Of a stretch of DNA of 64,000 nt, positions 50,226-58,337 are shown piece by piece; position 1 is the first letter of the stretch, and the number at the start of each line of letters is the position of its first letter. The stretch spans positions 186,001 to 250,000 of the forward strand of contig NZ_JBJDPS010000008.1 of the NCBI RefSeq assembly GCF_044901685.1. The letters are read 5' to 3'. The notes below the pieces were generated by a model. It was given only the letters and a program-made list of their open reading frames with translations, was not told the DNA's origin and did not search any database. Source of the stretch: Micromonospora_G sp044901685 (GTDB lineage: Bacteria; Actinomycetota; Actinomycetes; Mycobacteriales; Micromonosporaceae). The translations under genes were made by a program, and so were the position numbers.

Positions 50226-51024
50226 CGGACCTCGCCCGGGGGTGGCAGGAGGAAAACCGGGCCCGGCCGGTCCGTGTCCTCCGAGTGGAGTCACGGAATA
50301 CGGGCGTGCGCCTCCGGCAGGATACGTAATCGCGGACGTATGCACTACCGGACGTTCCGCGTCGGCTTCCCGACGCACTGTCCAGTCACGACCCTAATGG
50401 GACAGGCACACATCGACCGACGAAGCCGTCGCCATTGTCACCGACCCATCACCGCCATTACCGCAAAACGTGCCGACCATCGATGAAACGCGGCGGCGGA
50501 GTTAGCCGCACCAACCATTCCGCCCGCCTCAGCAGAGCACTGAGCAGGCAAAACATGGCGCCGTCGGGCACATTGCCGGTCGCCTGCCCGATTGAAGTCC
50601 CAAACCGTCTTCCGCTGGCCGCGCCGGTCGCACCGGCCCGGCGGGTCGACGAGGTTCTTCACCGGGTCGCCCGGCCCCCACTCGCCACGACAGGGCATCG
50701 TCCACCGTCCCGCGCGTGGTTGTTCCGCCGCTTCGATCAGTGTGCCGAGAACCTCACGGGCCACCGTTGTCGCACGAGTTCCGGCACCACCCGTTCATCG
50801 CCCCGGACCCGCGTGGGTGCCGCCCACCCCGGCCCCTTCCTCGAGCCGATCAAGTTTACGAGCCCAGGGACCAGATGCTCCGGCACGGCAAGCCAGCAAC
50901 GTCCCACTTATTCGGACATAAACTGACACTCCGGGCGCGACGGGGAAGTGGAAGGCAAAAGTCTTCGGCTTCGGGATTGGCGATCACTCCGCAGCGGGAA
51001 TAGCAGGGGGCGAAGGAGGATCCC
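50226..51024. other. 799-bp intergenic region upstream of cvnA and the 51-kb operon
   Basis: The two flanking genes read away from here, so promoters for both must lie inside. Several frames of about 100 codons are open, but none has codon bias or a ribosome site. The last part is AT-richer (ACTTATTCGGACATAAACTG) just before the 51-kb operon and is a likely promoter area. I see nothing else to name. Confidence 0.6.
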
Positions 51025-51726
51025 ATGTCACCCACGCAGATCATCGTCATCGTCGTGGCCGCCATCCTCGTCGTGGCCGTCGCCACCGCGATCTGGGCGG
51101 TCGGCCGCCGGGCCGCACTACGGCGCCGGTTCGGCCCGGAGTACGACCAGGTTGTCGCCGACCGGGAGAGCCGGGGCGAGGCCGAGCGGGAGTTGCGCGA
51201 ACGTACCCGCCGACATGCCGAGTTGACCCTCACCCCACTCTCCGAGCAGTCCCGCCAGCGGTACGCCACCACCTGGTCGGACATCCAGGCCAGGTTCGTC
51301 GACGCGCCGAACGACTCGGTCGGTGAGGCGGACGAGCTGGTCACCCGACTGATCGCCGAGCGCGGCTACCCGACCGGGGACTACGACGAGCAACTCGCCA
51401 CCCTCTCGGTCGAACATGCCCGGACCCTGTCGCACTACCGCGAGGCGCACCAGATTCGCGAGCGTGACCAGCGTGGTGAGGCCGGCACCGAGGATCTGCG
51501 ACAGGCCCTGGTGCACTACCGCGCCCTCTTCGCCGACCTGCTCGGCACCGACCCGGTACGCGCCGACGGAACGCCCGACCACCGTCAGCCGAGTGGAACG
51601 GACAGTTCCCTGCCCCGGTCGGAACGGACCGGGACGGACAGTTCCCCGCCCCGGTCGGAACAGAACCCGGAACAGAACCCGGAACACGCTCCGCGGCACT
51701 CGCCGCAGGACACCCCGAGCCGCTAG
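51025..51726 (+). CDS. One-TM protein with a repeated helical domain (paralogue of next gene)
   Basis: A 233-residue protein with AAGGAGG before its ATG. The N-terminal membrane helix (about 4-26) is followed by a cytosolic helical domain (EYDQVVADRESRGEAERELRERTRRHAEL; WSDIQARFVDAPNDSVGEADELV; LRQALVHYRALFADLLG). The last 60 residues are a Ser/Pro/Gln-rich tail (ERTGTDSSPPRSEQNPEQNP). The WxDIQxRFVDxP...EADELV stretch recurs in the next gene. I recall such proteins as conserved in actinobacteria, without a known function. Confidence 0.78.
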   Translation: MSPTQIIVIVVAAILVVAVATAIWAVGRRAALRRRFGPEYDQVVADRESRGEAERELRERTRRHAELTLTPLSEQSRQRYATTWSDIQARFVDAPNDSVGEADELVTRLIAERGYPTGDYDEQLATLSVEHARTLSHYREAHQIRERDQRGEAGTEDLRQALVHYRALFADLLGTDPVRADGTPDHRQPSGTDSSLPRSERTGTDSSPPRSEQNPEQNPEHAPRHSPQDTPSR

Positions 51727-51739
51727 GAGACCCGCCGCC

Positions 51740-52681
51740 ATGCGCCAGCAGGACCAGCAGATCGACGACCAGCCGGGCGACCGTACCCCCGGCCGGGTCG
51801 GCACCCGGGACCGGAGCGACGGCCCGGAGCGGGCCGAGACCCTCGACCGGGCCGGCACCAACGACCGGAGCGACAATCCGGACCTCGAAACCGCCCGGGA
51901 ACACACCGACGACCTGCCACACGGTGACGATCCGAACCGGAGCGACGACCTGGTGGGCACCGACAACCTGGTGGGCACCGACAACCTGGTGGGCACCGAC
52001 AGCCCGGACCGGGCCGGCACCGCCGACCGGACCGACGCCGCCGACCGGACTTACGCCGCCGACCCGGCCGACGACCGGAGCCGGACGGCCAACCGGGACC
52101 GGGACCGGGAGGACGACTTGGACCGGGTCGGATACCACGAACCCGCGCCACTGCCCACCTCCTTCGGCGCCCCCACGGTCAGCGGTGCGGTCGCCGCGTC
52201 GGCGCTGGCCAGCGGTGACCGGACCGAGGAGTTGGACGCCCGCGAGGAGAGCACGGCGGCACCCGACAACGGCGCTGTGGAGAACACCGTGGGCAGCACG
52301 ACCGGCGGCGCCGCGGTGGCCGGCACGAGCGGCGGTGCGGCCCGGGCCGGCACGAGCGGCGGTGCGGCCGGGGCCGGCGCGAGCGGGTCGGGCTACGGTG
52401 TCGAGGGAGCCGGGCCGCTGCTCGACCCCGACACCACCGATCGGCTGCGGGACCGCTGGCGCGACATGCAGTTGCGCTTCGTGGACGATCCCACCGGTGC
52501 ACTCGACGAGGCACGCGGGCTCGTCGACGAGGCGGTACAGACCCTCACCACGGCACTGTCCGAGCGACGCGGCCGGTTGGAGGAAAACGGCGCCACCGGT
52601 ACGGACACCGGCGAGACCGAACGTATCCGGCTCACCATCCACCGCTACCGCGACTTCCTCGACCAGCTCCTCGACCGGTGA
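51740..52681 (+). CDS. Disordered protein with the same C-terminal domain
   Basis: The 313-residue product starts MRQQDQQIDDQPGDRT after TAGGAGACC. Residues 1-200 are highly charged Asp/Arg/Thr repeats (three NLVGTD units; TADRTDAADRTYAADPADD) and Gly/Ala/Ser repeats (AGTSGGAARAGTSGGAAG), so intrinsically disordered. Residues about 230-313 repeat the domain of the preceding protein (WRDMQLRFVDDPTGALDEARGLVDEAV, then IHRYRDFLDQLLD). No membrane segment. The two genes are 13 bases apart and probably arose by duplication. Function unknown. Confidence 0.76.
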   Translation: MRQQDQQIDDQPGDRTPGRVGTRDRSDGPERAETLDRAGTNDRSDNPDLETAREHTDDLPHGDDPNRSDDLVGTDNLVGTDNLVGTDSPDRAGTADRTDAADRTYAADPADDRSRTANRDRDREDDLDRVGYHEPAPLPTSFGAPTVSGAVAASALASGDRTEELDAREESTAAPDNGAVENTVGSTTGGAAVAGTSGGAARAGTSGGAAGAGASGSGYGVEGAGPLLDPDTTDRLRDRWRDMQLRFVDDPTGALDEARGLVDEAVQTLTTALSERRGRLEENGATGTDTGETERIRLTIHRYRDFLDQLLDR

Positions 52682-52688
52682 TCCGCCC

Positions 52689-52736
52689 TGCGATGCGCCG
52701 TTTGAACCAGCCTGTGATGCGCCGCTTGAACCAGCC
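52689..52736. repeat. Two tandem 24-base repeats after the disordered-protein gene
   Basis: TGCGATGCGCCGTTTGAACC... and TGTGATGCGCCGCTTGAACC... follow one another, with a weaker third. A GTG (in GTGA overlap with the upstream stop) opens a 77-codon frame whose product would repeat MRRLNQPV; composition does not support a gene strongly. Confidence 0.8.
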
Positions 52737-52897
52737 GGTGATGCACCCTCTGATCCGCCGTCCGCACCGCCACGTGAACCACCGTCATCTGGCCGGACAC
52801 GATCCGTCGACCTCTTCGATCGACGGCATGGTGCCGGCGATCCTGGGTAGCCGATCGGGTGGGAACGGCGCCGCCACCGGACAGGAGGGCAGCAACG

Positions 52898-53263
52898 ATG
52901 ACGGAGCGTGATCCTGGCCTGAACCGGCCACTGGAGGAGTCGCCGGAGATGGCCTCGGCTGCCGACGACGAAAGCACACTGCCCCAGTTGCGTACCGGTG
53001 GCGGGCGGGACCGGGACACCCCGGACTTCGTCGGGCCGGACGACGTGCCGGGTGACTTTCCGCCCACCGAGGAGTTGATCGGCGACTCGCAGGGCGGCGG
53101 CTGGCCCGGCTCCGACGGGACGCGTACCGGCTCGGAGCAGCCGTGGGATCCGGAGGACCTGGTTGCCGCCTGGGGCGCGGATCCCACCCCGGAGAACCTC
53201 GAACGTGCCCGCCGCATGCTGGCGGAGCAGGGGCCGGCCGCGATCGAGAAGACCGTGCCCTGA
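52898..53263 (+). CDS. Small acidic protein of unknown function
   Basis: A 121-residue protein starting MTERDPGLNRPLEES after AGGAGGG. It is mostly disordered, acidic and Gly/Pro-rich (DTPDFVGPDDVPGDFPPTEEL), with a helical end DPEDLVAAWGADPTPENLERARRMLAEQGPAAIEKTV that is its only structured part. No membrane segment or catalytic motif. It follows the two paralogous genes at 51-52.7 kb in the same direction and is closed by a strong terminator, so it may be the last gene of their operon. Confidence 0.7.
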   Translation: MTERDPGLNRPLEESPEMASAADDESTLPQLRTGGGRDRDTPDFVGPDDVPGDFPPTEELIGDSQGGGWPGSDGTRTGSEQPWDPEDLVAAWGADPTPENLERARRMLAEQGPAAIEKTVP

Positions 53264-53294
53264 TCACCGCGACCCGGACCCCGCGCTCACGGCG

Positions 53295-53336
53295 AAACCC
53301 TGGTCCGACCGAGAGGTACCGGTCGGACCAGGGTTT
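53295..53336. terminator. Bidirectional terminator between convergent genes
   Basis: Perfect 16-base arms (AAACCCTGGTCCGACC and its complement) around GAGAGGTACC end in TTTTCCTT on the plus strand and have AAA on the other side. It terminates the 51-53-kb genes and the cellulase gene. Confidence 0.9.
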
Positions 53337-53370
53337 TCCTTCGCTGCGGTACGCCGACCTACCCGAACGC

Positions 53371-55149
53371 CTACAGCGGCGGGTACGCGTTCTGCATGAG
53401 CTGCTGGAACTGGGCCGAGAACCAGTGGCCCGAGAGCGGGGCGTCGGCCAGGGCGCCGCTCATGTTGTTGCCGTTACGGGCGTTGCCGGGGTACGTCGGG
53501 TCGCACATCCGGTCGAAGCCCTTGCCCTCGTCGTTCGCGATCTCCCTGCTCGCGCCGTCCGACTCGCCCGGGGGCTTGATCCAGACGTACGCGTCGATGC
53601 CGGAGGCCGGGGCCGCCCGAGGGCGCTCGCCGATGCCGGCACCGCTCTGGTTGCACCAGTTGCCGAGGTGGATCCGGCGGTCCAGCCGGCCGCCGTCGAC
53701 GAACGTGTTCACGTTGGTCTGCGGACCCGGGCCGGTCGGACGGGCCGAGCCACCCCAACCGTTACGACCGGTGTCGATCAGCATGCCGACGTTCGAGTTG
53801 AAGCCGGCGCTGACCAACTGGTTGCGGAACGCCTGGGCGAACGAGGTCTCGTCCACGTACCGGTTCCAGTCGACCCAGGTGGACTGTCGTACCGACGTAC
53901 CGCCCACCGAGCTGTTGATGTTGTAGTACGGCTCGCTCAGGATGCCGTAGTTGGCGGTGTTGACGATGAAGCCGTGCACGTTGTTGACCGTGCTGCCGGA
54001 GGCGCGGGCGGCCTGGGCGAAGAGGGTCGCGGACGGGCCGAAGTTGTCGTCCCAACCGATCCAGCCGTGGTGCCCGGCGTCGATGTAGTTGTACGTGTTC
54101 GGCAGCGCACCGAGCTTCGCCAGGGCGTACCCGACGCCGTTGACGTAGTTGCCGTTGGCCAGCATCGTGTCGCACTGCGGCGTGGCGGTTTCCCGGCTAC
54201 CGGTGTTGGTGATCAGGTTCGGTAGCGAGTCGATCTCGATCACGTTGATGATGCGGAGGTTGCGGTACTTGGCGTCACCCATGATCGCGGCGATCGGGTC
54301 GATGTACGCCGTCTTGTACCGGTCGATCTCGGTCGCCCCGAGTTCACCGTTGGACGCCAGGGCGGCACAGTCCCGGCCGGGCAGGTTGTAGATGACGATC
54401 TGGATGTAGCCGGCACCCTGGGCCAGCGCCCCGTCGAGGTGTGCGCGCAGGCCACGGGCTCCGGTGGTGCCGTTGATCGCGGCGATCCGGTCCATCCAGA
54501 CACCGGTCGGGTTGTTCGAGATCCGGCTTCCGCCCGGCTCGGCGTCCGCCTTCGCCTTCCAGTCCGGGTTCACGTAGCCGGTCGCCCCGACGTACGGGTT
54601 GTCCACCCTCGGTCCGCCCGGCGGCGGCGTGCTGGTGGGCGGCGGAGTGGTGGTCGGCGGCGGCGTCGGCGGCGTGGTCGGCGGCCGGGTCGGCGGAGTG
54701 GTGGGCGGGGTGGTCGGGTTCCCACCGTTGCAGACGGTGCCGTTGATCGTGAACGAGGTCGGCGCCGGGTTGCTGCCGCTCCAGGCACCGTTGAAGCCGA
54801 TGCTGGTGGTAGCGCCGGTGGCCAGGTTGCCGTTCCACGACATGCTCTGCGCGGTCACCTGGCTGCCGGACTGGCTCCAGGTCGCCGACCAACCCTGCTG
54901 CACCCGCTGGCTGCTGTTGGGGAAGGTGAAACCGAGGGTCCACCCGTTCAGCGGGTCACCCACGTTCCGAATGGTCAGGCTGGCGCTGAAGCCACCCTGC
55001 CACTGGTTTGCCGAGTACGTGACGCTGCACTGGGTGGCCGCGTGCGCCATGGTGACCGGAAGGGTGACGAGGCCGGCGGCGACCAACGTGCTGGCGCCCG
55101 CGAGGGCCAGCGCCTTACGTCGACCGGACAATCTACTTCGTAAACTCAT
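53371..55149 (-). CDS. Secreted CBM2-GH6 cellulase
   Basis: A 592-residue protein starting MSLRSRLSGRRKALALAG after AAGGAGA. The signal peptide ends MAHA at residue 37. A CBM2 module (about 38-143: CSVTYSANQWQGGFSASL, GWSATWSQSGSQVTAQS, closing Cys in GTVCNGG) is followed by a Pro/Thr linker (about 144-185) and a GH6 catalytic domain (about 190-592). GH6 motifs: LPGRDCAALASNGEL (general acid Asp), VIEIDSLPNL, and IDTGRNGWGGSARPTGPG. VIEIDSL, with Ile for the common Pro, occurs in exo-acting members. It should release cellobiose from cellulose outside the cell. A CebR-like operator lies upstream. Confidence 0.95.
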   Translation of the reverse strand: MSLRSRLSGRRKALALAGASTLVAAGLVTLPVTMAHAATQCSVTYSANQWQGGFSASLTIRNVGDPLNGWTLGFTFPNSSQRVQQGWSATWSQSGSQVTAQSMSWNGNLATGATTSIGFNGAWSGSNPAPTSFTINGTVCNGGNPTTPPTTPPTRPPTTPPTPPPTTTPPPTSTPPPGGPRVDNPYVGATGYVNPDWKAKADAEPGGSRISNNPTGVWMDRIAAINGTTGARGLRAHLDGALAQGAGYIQIVIYNLPGRDCAALASNGELGATEIDRYKTAYIDPIAAIMGDAKYRNLRIINVIEIDSLPNLITNTGSRETATPQCDTMLANGNYVNGVGYALAKLGALPNTYNYIDAGHHGWIGWDDNFGPSATLFAQAARASGSTVNNVHGFIVNTANYGILSEPYYNINSSVGGTSVRQSTWVDWNRYVDETSFAQAFRNQLVSAGFNSNVGMLIDTGRNGWGGSARPTGPGPQTNVNTFVDGGRLDRRIHLGNWCNQSGAGIGERPRAAPASGIDAYVWIKPPGESDGASREIANDEGKGFDRMCDPTYPGNARNGNNMSGALADAPLSGHWFSAQFQQLMQNAYPPL

Positions 55150-56105
55150 GCGACTGATCTCCTTGGGCCAGCCGGTCCCCGGTTGCGGGACCCGGCGCGG
55201 CAGCCTCACGGACGTGGACCGGTGGGGTCGTCCGTCGGCGCCATGGGGGAATGCGGGTTGTCGCCCGACCCGGACGGGCTAGCAAGGGGTGGTGGTGCCG
55301 GCCGTAGCCGCCGGCCGAGACTGACGCCGTCCGGAAGAACCGGATGCCCTCGACGTCGTACCGCGTGGTGTGGCTGCCCTGCGTGGTGGATGAATTCTTG
55401 CATGGGAGCGCTTCCACCACAACACCCGGAGAACGATGACCGACGATCGCTCCCCGCACTGTCCACCCTCTCGCCGCGCACCTCAACCGGCTCCACGCAC
55501 CCGGGGACGAGCCGCGACCGCGGCCGGCGACAGCCCGACCGGCGGGACACGGACCACGGACCGGGGACACGCCAGCGCGGCGTCACGCCGACACGCCCGT
55601 CGCCTCGCGGAAACACCGGCTGGAACCCCGCACGGAGCGCCTCCAAGCGCCAACGAGGACGCCTCGGGCGAGGCCAACCACGGCAACGATCCCGAGCCAG
55701 GCCGGGGCCGCCGGACGACGCCCGAACGGGCACCGGAGACGCGGTCCCATCGCGGTGACATTGCGCGCGGGAAAACGTTCCTGTTTCCGCTGTGAACAGT
55801 GGGACTGGATGGACTCGGACACTCTTTCCGAAAATGCACCACAGCCGAGGAGTCGACCCCGGACAGGATCAGCAACCCCGGGTACGACAACAGTTGTCGT
55901 TAGCGCCCGACGGCATCCCCCTACCCCGATCAATCACCACTCGACGCGTACCGCGCGATGGTTCGGATAGCACAGGCCAAGGCGCGTTTGTGGTCGATAG
56001 CCGAAAAGCCTCATTAATCCGACCAAAGCTCACAAACGCGTTAGCCTCGGTCATGGCTCGGCTGCCGTCGGGCCACGGTGAACAGGGGAAGGAGTGACGG
56101 GAGTC
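55150..56105. other. 956-bp divergent intergenic region
   Basis: This region lies between the cellulase and wall-protein genes, which read away from each other. It holds the CebR-like site (next entry) and an AT-rich patch near 55980-56050 before the wall-protein gene. Open frames through the GC-rich middle lack ribosome sites and protein-like composition. Confidence 0.65.
55403..55416. promoter_or_regulatory. CebR-type cellulose operator
   Basis: TGGGAGCGCTTCCA differs at one base from the CebR box TGGGAGCGCTCCCA known from Streptomyces. It lies 254 bases before the cellulase start codon, next to AT-rich sequence (GAATTC) suitable for a promoter. A cellobiose-responsive LacI-family repressor encoded elsewhere should bind it. 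Confidence 0.8.
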
Positions 56106-57281
56106 ATGTCTAAGAAGTTCCTCGGCAAGGTCGTCGCCGGAGCTGCCCTCGGTGGCGCATCTTTGCTCGTCGGTGCGCCCGGGATCGCTCTGGCGGACGG
56201 TCCGTCCACCACCGCCGAAACGGGGCAGGTCCTGGCGAAGCCGCGCTGGGCAAAGCCTGGTCACGAGGTGACCATCGTCGAGGTCTGCAAGGAACCGCAG
56301 GAGAGCCCGTGGGTCTGGTCCAGGGTGACCGGGAAGCTCGAGCTCACCGGCAAACATGACAAGAAGGATCCGAAGGACCGGAATGGACCGGAGGAAGCGA
56401 AGGGCAGCGAAACCGCCCAGAGCACCCATAAAACCGACGACTTCAAGACCTACAAGAACACCGAGCAGTACAAGGAATACAAAGAGAACGAGGACTACCA
56501 GCTCGACAAGGAATACCAGGAGTACAAGAAGTACAAGGACTACCTGGAGTACAAGGAGTACCGGACCAAGAAAGCGCAGCCGGCGCCCGAGCAGAACGGC
56601 GCGGTCGAGGCCGCTCCGACCAAGGGACTAGCCGAACCCGGCGCGCCCGAGGAGGCACCACCGGCGGCCGACCTGGGACCGGTCGAGGAGTACGCACCGG
56701 AGGAGGCCGCCCCGGTCACCGAGCCGGAGCAGCAGGTGGAGAAGGGCGGTCACGCCGGCAGCGAGGGCGGACACGCGACCGAGGAGGAGCCAGCCAAGGT
56801 CGAAGAGCCTGCGGCCGAGGCCAAGGATCCAGCGAAGGATCCAGCGAAGGATCCAGCGAAGGCCGAGGCGAAGGATCCGGTGAAGGCCGAGGGCGGATCG
56901 GCCGAGAAGGACTGGAAGTCGGACGAGGGCGCGAAGTCGGACGAGAAGTCCGAGTGGAACCAGAAGTCCGACTGGGAGAAGAAGTCCGAGTCGGGCGCCG
57001 GGTCGGAGTGGGAGAAGAAGTCCGAGTGGGACGGGGAGAACGTACACACCTACTCCGCGACCACCACGATCCCGGCCGACGCGAAGCCGGGCCACTACGA
57101 ACTCAAGGGGTCGTGTGGGTTCGGGACCCTGGTGGTCGTACCGAGCGGTTGGGTCGACGGCGGCGACGGCGGAGCCGGCGGCAACGGTCTCGCGACCAGC
57201 GGTGCGGCGATGCTGGGTGCGGCGGCGCTCGGCGGCATCGTACTGATGCGGCGGCGTCGGATCGATGGCCCGCTCGTCTGA
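56106..57281 (+). CDS. LATSG wall protein: Ig-like domain split by a long Lys/Glu/Tyr/Trp repeat region
   Basis: A 391-residue protein starting MSKKFLGKVVAGAALG after GGAAGGAG. The signal peptide ends at about residue 30 (GIALA). Residues 41-82 (PRWAKPGHEVTIVEVC, GKLELTG) and 313-346 (TIPADAKPGHYELKGSCGFG) look like two halves of one beta-sandwich, with Cys61 and Cys337 as a likely disulfide. Between them are about 230 hydrophilic residues: K-Y-K/E repeats (KEYKENEDYQLDKEYQEYKK), Glu/Pro/Ala-rich sequence, three AKDP units and Trp-containing KSEW/KSDW repeats. C-terminal LATSG (362-366), a helix and RRRR form a sortase signal. The sortase gene overlaps its end. Function unknown. Confidence 0.85.
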   Translation: MSKKFLGKVVAGAALGGASLLVGAPGIALADGPSTTAETGQVLAKPRWAKPGHEVTIVEVCKEPQESPWVWSRVTGKLELTGKHDKKDPKDRNGPEEAKGSETAQSTHKTDDFKTYKNTEQYKEYKENEDYQLDKEYQEYKKYKDYLEYKEYRTKKAQPAPEQNGAVEAAPTKGLAEPGAPEEAPPAADLGPVEEYAPEEAAPVTEPEQQVEKGGHAGSEGGHATEEEPAKVEEPAAEAKDPAKDPAKDPAKAEAKDPVKAEGGSAEKDWKSDEGAKSDEKSEWNQKSDWEKKSESGAGSEWEKKSEWDGENVHTYSATTTIPADAKPGHYELKGSCGFGTLVVVPSGWVDGGDGGAGGNGLATSGAAMLGAAALGGIVLMRRRRIDGPLV

Positions 57282-58182
57282 CGGGTCGGGGGAAGGGGCC
57301 GGCGGCCGTCACGTGTGGACGTGGCGTGCCGCCGGCTACGCCCTCGTCGCCCTACTTGCCCTGGTCGGCTCCGGACTCATCGGCGCCGCACTGAACGCGG
57401 CGCCCGAACTACCGCCCCAACCGGCCGCCGACGCCGCGCCGGCCTATCTCGACGACGCCGAAGCGGACCCGGTCGGCCCGGAAGCGTCCTCGAACATCGA
57501 CCCGGCCCTGCTGCCGCCGGCCATCCCGGCGCCCTCACCGTCGGTCGGATCGGCGACCTCACCATCGGTCGGCCCGGTGCCGTCGGCATCCGGATCGGGA
57601 TCGGCCAGCCCGGCACCGTCCGCCCCGGCGGCGGTCAGCCCGAACCCGGCCCCGCCCGGCACCACCGGTACGGCAACCGCCACGACGCCGTCCGGCGGAA
57701 TGGCGCGTTCGGAACCGACCGACGTCACCATCAGCAAAATCGGGGTCGCCGCGAAACTCATGTCCCTGGGTGTCGACCCGACCGGGATGATCGAGGTGCC
57801 GCCGCTCTCCCAGGCCGAACTCGCCGGTTGGTACCGGCTCGGTCCGAGCCCCGGCGAGATCGGCAACTCGGTGATCGTCGGCCATGTCGACTCGCACGAG
57901 ATCGGCCCTGCGGTCTTCTTCAAACTCGGCTCGTTGAAACCCGGCGACAGGATCAAGGTAAGCCGGAAGGACGGCAGCGTCGTCGAATTCACCGTGGACG
58001 GCGTCAAGTCATATCCGAAGGTGGCCTTTCCCACCGAACTGGTCTACGGGCCTTCGGAGAAGGCGGGCCTCCGCCTGGTCACCTGCGGAGGTCAGTTCGA
58101 CCGAAAGAAGCGGAGCTATCCGGACAACATCATCGTGTTCGCTACCGCGACCACACCCACCGGCGCCGCTGCGCAGCGATAA
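57265..58182 (+). CDS. Class F sortase
   Basis: A 305-residue transpeptidase. An N-terminal membrane helix (about 18-42) and a 100-residue Ser/Pro/Ala linker precede the sortase domain. Catalytic residues: His207 in VGHVDS, Cys274 in LVTCGG and Arg283 in KKRSYPDN. The GHVDS...LxTCGGxFD...RSYxDN set is that of actinobacterial class F sortases. It starts 17 bases inside the wall-protein gene, so it is translationally coupled and most likely anchors that protein by its LATSG signal to the peptidoglycan. Confidence 0.92.
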   Translation: MARSSDGSGEGAGGRHVWTWRAAGYALVALLALVGSGLIGAALNAAPELPPQPAADAAPAYLDDAEADPVGPEASSNIDPALLPPAIPAPSPSVGSATSPSVGPVPSASGSGSASPAPSAPAAVSPNPAPPGTTGTATATTPSGGMARSEPTDVTISKIGVAAKLMSLGVDPTGMIEVPPLSQAELAGWYRLGPSPGEIGNSVIVGHVDSHEIGPAVFFKLGSLKPGDRIKVSRKDGSVVEFTVDGVKSYPKVAFPTELVYGPSEKAGLRLVTCGGQFDRKKRSYPDNIIVFATATTPTGAAAQR

Positions 58183-58206
58183 CACGAATCTCCGCGCATC
58201 CTCCCC

Positions 58207-58240
58207 GTCCTGGCCGGGTCCCACTCGGGGCCCGGCCAGG
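58207..58240 (+). terminator. Hairpin after the sortase gene
   Basis: Eleven-base arms (TCCTGGCCGGG / CCCGGCCAGGA) around a 12-base loop are followed by TCGACTTCTTCCC. It lies 24 bases after the sortase stop and before the esterase gene. Confidence 0.7.
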
Positions 58241-58337
58241 ATCGACTTCTTCCCCCACTGTTCATTTGCGAGATCGTTTCCGCTTGCCTGCCCGTGCGAC
58301 CTTCCAAGGTCGGGACCCGAGCAGCATCGGAGATGCA

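Noticed and set aside
50435..50926. Possible small genes in the region upstream of cvnA
   Set aside because: Open frames of about 100 codons on both strands have no ribosome site, domain or codon bias.
57315..58337. N-terminal extension of the esterase frame across the sortase gene
   Set aside because: It is the shifted-frame shadow of the sortase gene; a signal peptide and ribosome site mark the internal ATG.
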